This document shows, in pieces, positions 6,885 through 8,559 of a DNA stretch of 8,559 bases (its first letter is position 1; each line of letters begins with the position of its first letter). Below the pieces are notes generated by a model. That model was not told the DNA's origin. It saw only the letters and a list, made by a program, of their open reading frames with translations, and ran no database searches. The position numbers were made by a program, and so were the translations under genes. The DNA comes from an uncultured Acetatifactor sp. (GTDB taxonomy: Bacteria > Bacillota > Clostridia > Lachnospirales > Lachnospiraceae): assembly GCA_910578995.1 (NCBI GenBank), contig CAJTSY010000127.1, positions 1,021-9,579 on the forward strand, written 5' to 3'.

Positions 6885-8559
6885 ATGCCTTCACAGGAGG
6901 ATTATTTAAAGGAACTTATGGAAGAGGACGGGGATCCTTCCCGGATACCGGATCTTGACGCACTGGCCGAGATGTCGGAGGAGGAGATTGCGGCGCGCCT
7001 TCTGGCAGGGAATGCGGAAGGACAGTCCGGACAGGGGGACATGCAGGGCGACGTGCTGGATCTGGCCGGGGAGGGCAGTGACCTGCAGGAGATACAGGAA
7101 CTGCTGAGAAAGTCGGACAGGAACGAGGCAGTGGACGGCCGGGAAGATTTTCCGGGGGAAAGAGACCAGGCGGAAAGGCTGCGGGCAGAGATAGAGGGAG
7201 CCGGGGAGACGGAAGCGGTGGAAAGTACAGTGGACAGCAGGAAAGAGAAAGCGTTGGAAAAGAAACGCCTGAAAGCGGAGAAAAAGGCGGCAAGGGCTGC
7301 GGCCAAAGCAGAGAAGGGCAGGCGGCGGAAGGCAAAGAAGGGCGGTATCCCGGAGCAGGCCCGTCAGGAAACAGAACGCCCGGAGGCACTGACTGACAGA
7401 GTAGAAGAATATGATGTAGTCAAAGACCGGGACATACTGGACAGCATCGTTTCGGAAGCCGCAAAGGTTGAGGACCGGGAAGAACCCCAGGTTGACCTGA
7501 TGGAAGTGGCGGCTGCCCTGGATGCGGAACGTCATATTGACCCCAGTGAGGAGATTCCCTATGACAATATCGGGGACACCATGCTGGACGGGGATTCGGG
7601 CGTTATGGCCCTTGATCTGGATGAGGTGGACGATTATATTCCCGATATTTCCGCACAGGCCCAGGATGAAGGGGGGCCGAAGAAAAAGGGGGTAATTTCC
7701 AGGTTCATGGATTTCCTCATGGAGGAAGAGCCGGAGAACGAGGATGTCCCGATTTCGGAGGAAAACCAGGAAATCATCAGGGAAATGGATAAGGCACAGG
7801 CCCAGAAAGCCAAGAAGAAAGTCCAGAAAAAGACGGACAAGAAGAAAAAGGAAAAGCAGAAGAAGGAAAAGAAGCCCAAAAAGGTGAAGGAGCCAAAGCC
7901 CAGGAAGGAGAAGAAAGCCGAAAATGAGGATTCTTATCCGGTCAGGAAGCTCAGCTTCAAAAAAGTCTTTCCCATACTGGTCCTGGGGGCTTCGGTGGGC
8001 GCGGCCATTTTTATATTCGCTATACTGTCCATAGATTTTACAACAAAGCAGACAGCACGGACTGCCTTTGACAACGGGGATTACCAGACCTGCTATGCCA
8101 GCCTCCATGGCAGGAAGCTCAGCGGGGAGGAAGAGATCATGTACGGCAAATCGGAGTGCATTCTGCATATACGGATGTGGTATCAGGAATATATGTATCT
8201 TGCGTCCCAGGGCGGGGGTTCCAGGGCGTTGGACAGCCTGATCCAGGATGTGCATGAATATCCCGATCTCTACGAGTATGCTTCCAGATGGGGGGCCGCT
8301 GAAGAAGTGGGCCAGGTCTATGCCAGCCTTCTGGACATTCTGTACGAACAGTTTGGGGTGACGGAGGAACAGGCCAGGGAGATTGCAGCGTTAAAGAGCG
8401 ATATCGCCTACACCAGGGCCGTCCTGGCTATTGCAGGGGAGGGCGGTTCAGCAACCGGCGGGTCAGGCGCAGGCACATTGGATGGAGACGGATCAGGTGA
8501 CGGGTATACTTCCGGGGAGGCAGAATCCTCCGGTGATGGGAACGTATCCGGGGAGGCAG
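6885..8559 (+). CDS. Single-pass membrane protein with charged cytoplasmic region and TPR-like outer domain (partial)
   Basis: Not recognised. The gene runs off the window after 558 codons with no stop. Residues 1-105 are acidic (PDLDALAEMSEEEIAARLL, LQEIQELLRKSDRNEAVDG). Residues about 119-153 are Lys/Ala/Arg-rich and likely helical or coiled. Residues about 155-290 are acidic again, and about 302-345 are extremely Lys-rich. One membrane helix follows (about 361-383), and the basic flank places the N-terminus in the cytoplasm. Outside the membrane, about 387-515 looks helical, with a TPR-like start (TARTAFDNGDYQTCYASLHG). From about 516 the chain is Gly/Ser/Asp-rich and begins a 12-residue tandem repeat. 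ATG 6885 has GGAGG (6873-6877) 7 bases before it. Only 50 bp separates it from the sirtuin-like gene, with no terminator, so co-transcription is likely. The layout recalls scaffolding or sensing membrane proteins, but no function is assigned. Confidence 0.9.
   Translation, partial: MPSQEDYLKELMEEDGDPSRIPDLDALAEMSEEEIAARLLAGNAEGQSGQGDMQGDVLDLAGEGSDLQEIQELLRKSDRNEAVDGREDFPGERDQAERLRAEIEGAGETEAVESTVDSRKEKALEKKRLKAEKKAARAAAKAEKGRRRKAKKGGIPEQARQETERPEALTDRVEEYDVVKDRDILDSIVSEAAKVEDREEPQVDLMEVAAALDAERHIDPSEEIPYDNIGDTMLDGDSGVMALDLDEVDDYIPDISAQAQDEGGPKKKGVISRFMDFLMEEEPENEDVPISEENQEIIREMDKAQAQKAKKKVQKKTDKKKKEKQKKEKKPKKVKEPKPRKEKKAENEDSYPVRKLSFKKVFPILVLGASVGAAIFIFAILSIDFTTKQTARTAFDNGDYQTCYASLHGRKLSGEEEIMYGKSECILHIRMWYQEYMYLASQGGGSRALDSLIQDVHEYPDLYEYASRWGAAEEVGQVYASLLDILYEQFGVTEEQAREIAALKSDIAYTRAVLAIAGEGGSATGGSGAGTLDGDGSGDGYTSGEAESSGDGNVSGEA
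8493..8559 (+). repeat. Start of a 36-bp (12-residue) in-frame tandem repeat
   Basis: Codons for SGDGYTSGEAES (8493-8528, residues 537-548) are followed directly by SGDGNVSGEA (8529-8558, residues 549-558), with 8 of 10 residues identical before the window ends. Several third-base differences (ggtgacggg against ggtgatggg) show the units are not a fresh duplication. They lie in the extracytoplasmic tail of the membrane protein, and how many units follow cannot be seen. Confidence 0.65.

Noticed and set aside
6906..8255. 449-codon open frame on the minus strand, antisense to the membrane protein gene
   Set aside because: It is the mirror of a Lys/Glu-rich, GC-rich coding frame, where reverse-strand stops are rare. 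Its translation is Leu/Phe/Pro-rich low complexity with no recognisable domain, and the plus-strand frame has a strong GGAGG and a sensible topology.

Overview
The window reads as chromosomal DNA of a Gram-positive, probably motile member of the Clostridia, most likely Lachnospiraceae. This rests on the strong GGAGG-type ribosome binding sites, the moderately high GC, all genes lying on one strand, a CheV of the Firmicutes type, and a two-component/FtsX-type ABC transporter cassette of the kind common in that family. No base composition or database comparison was run, so the taxonomy is inference. No CRISPR array, tRNA, rRNA, transposase or phage gene was seen.

Layout: positions 1-162 hold a tandem, palindromic intergenic repeat (one full 107-bp unit plus half of a second) directly in front of a sensor histidine kinase (180-1409). 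The OmpR-type response regulator that should partner this kinase is not in the window and probably lies to the left. A 109-bp gap follows. It contains two TGTCA half-sites one helical turn apart, followed by a good -10 box: a PHO-box-like arrangement that is the best candidate for the operator of that regulator. Next come an ABC ATPase (1519-2205) and, overlapping it by 4 bp, a large two-module FtsX-family permease (2202-4826). Together these four parts form a sense-and-respond transporter cassette, perhaps for antimicrobial peptides or another envelope stress, although the substrate cannot be read from sequence.

After a 211-bp AT-rich intergenic region with a tandem 12-bp repeat comes a single cheV gene (5038-5949), encoding a CheW adaptor fused to a receiver domain, closed by a clear intrinsic terminator at 5958-5986.

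The right part (6058-8559) carries two less familiar genes. The first encodes a 258-residue protein that looks like a sirtuin of the macrodomain-linked (SirTM, class M) type. It keeps the zinc cysteines and the C-terminal LELGVG motif but has lost the usual NAD-binding and catalytic signatures. The second, cut by the window edge, encodes a single-pass membrane protein with a very long charged cytoplasmic part, a TPR-like outer domain and a Gly/Ser/Asp-rich tail that starts a 12-residue tandem repeat. These two may form one transcription unit and are the least explained part of the window.
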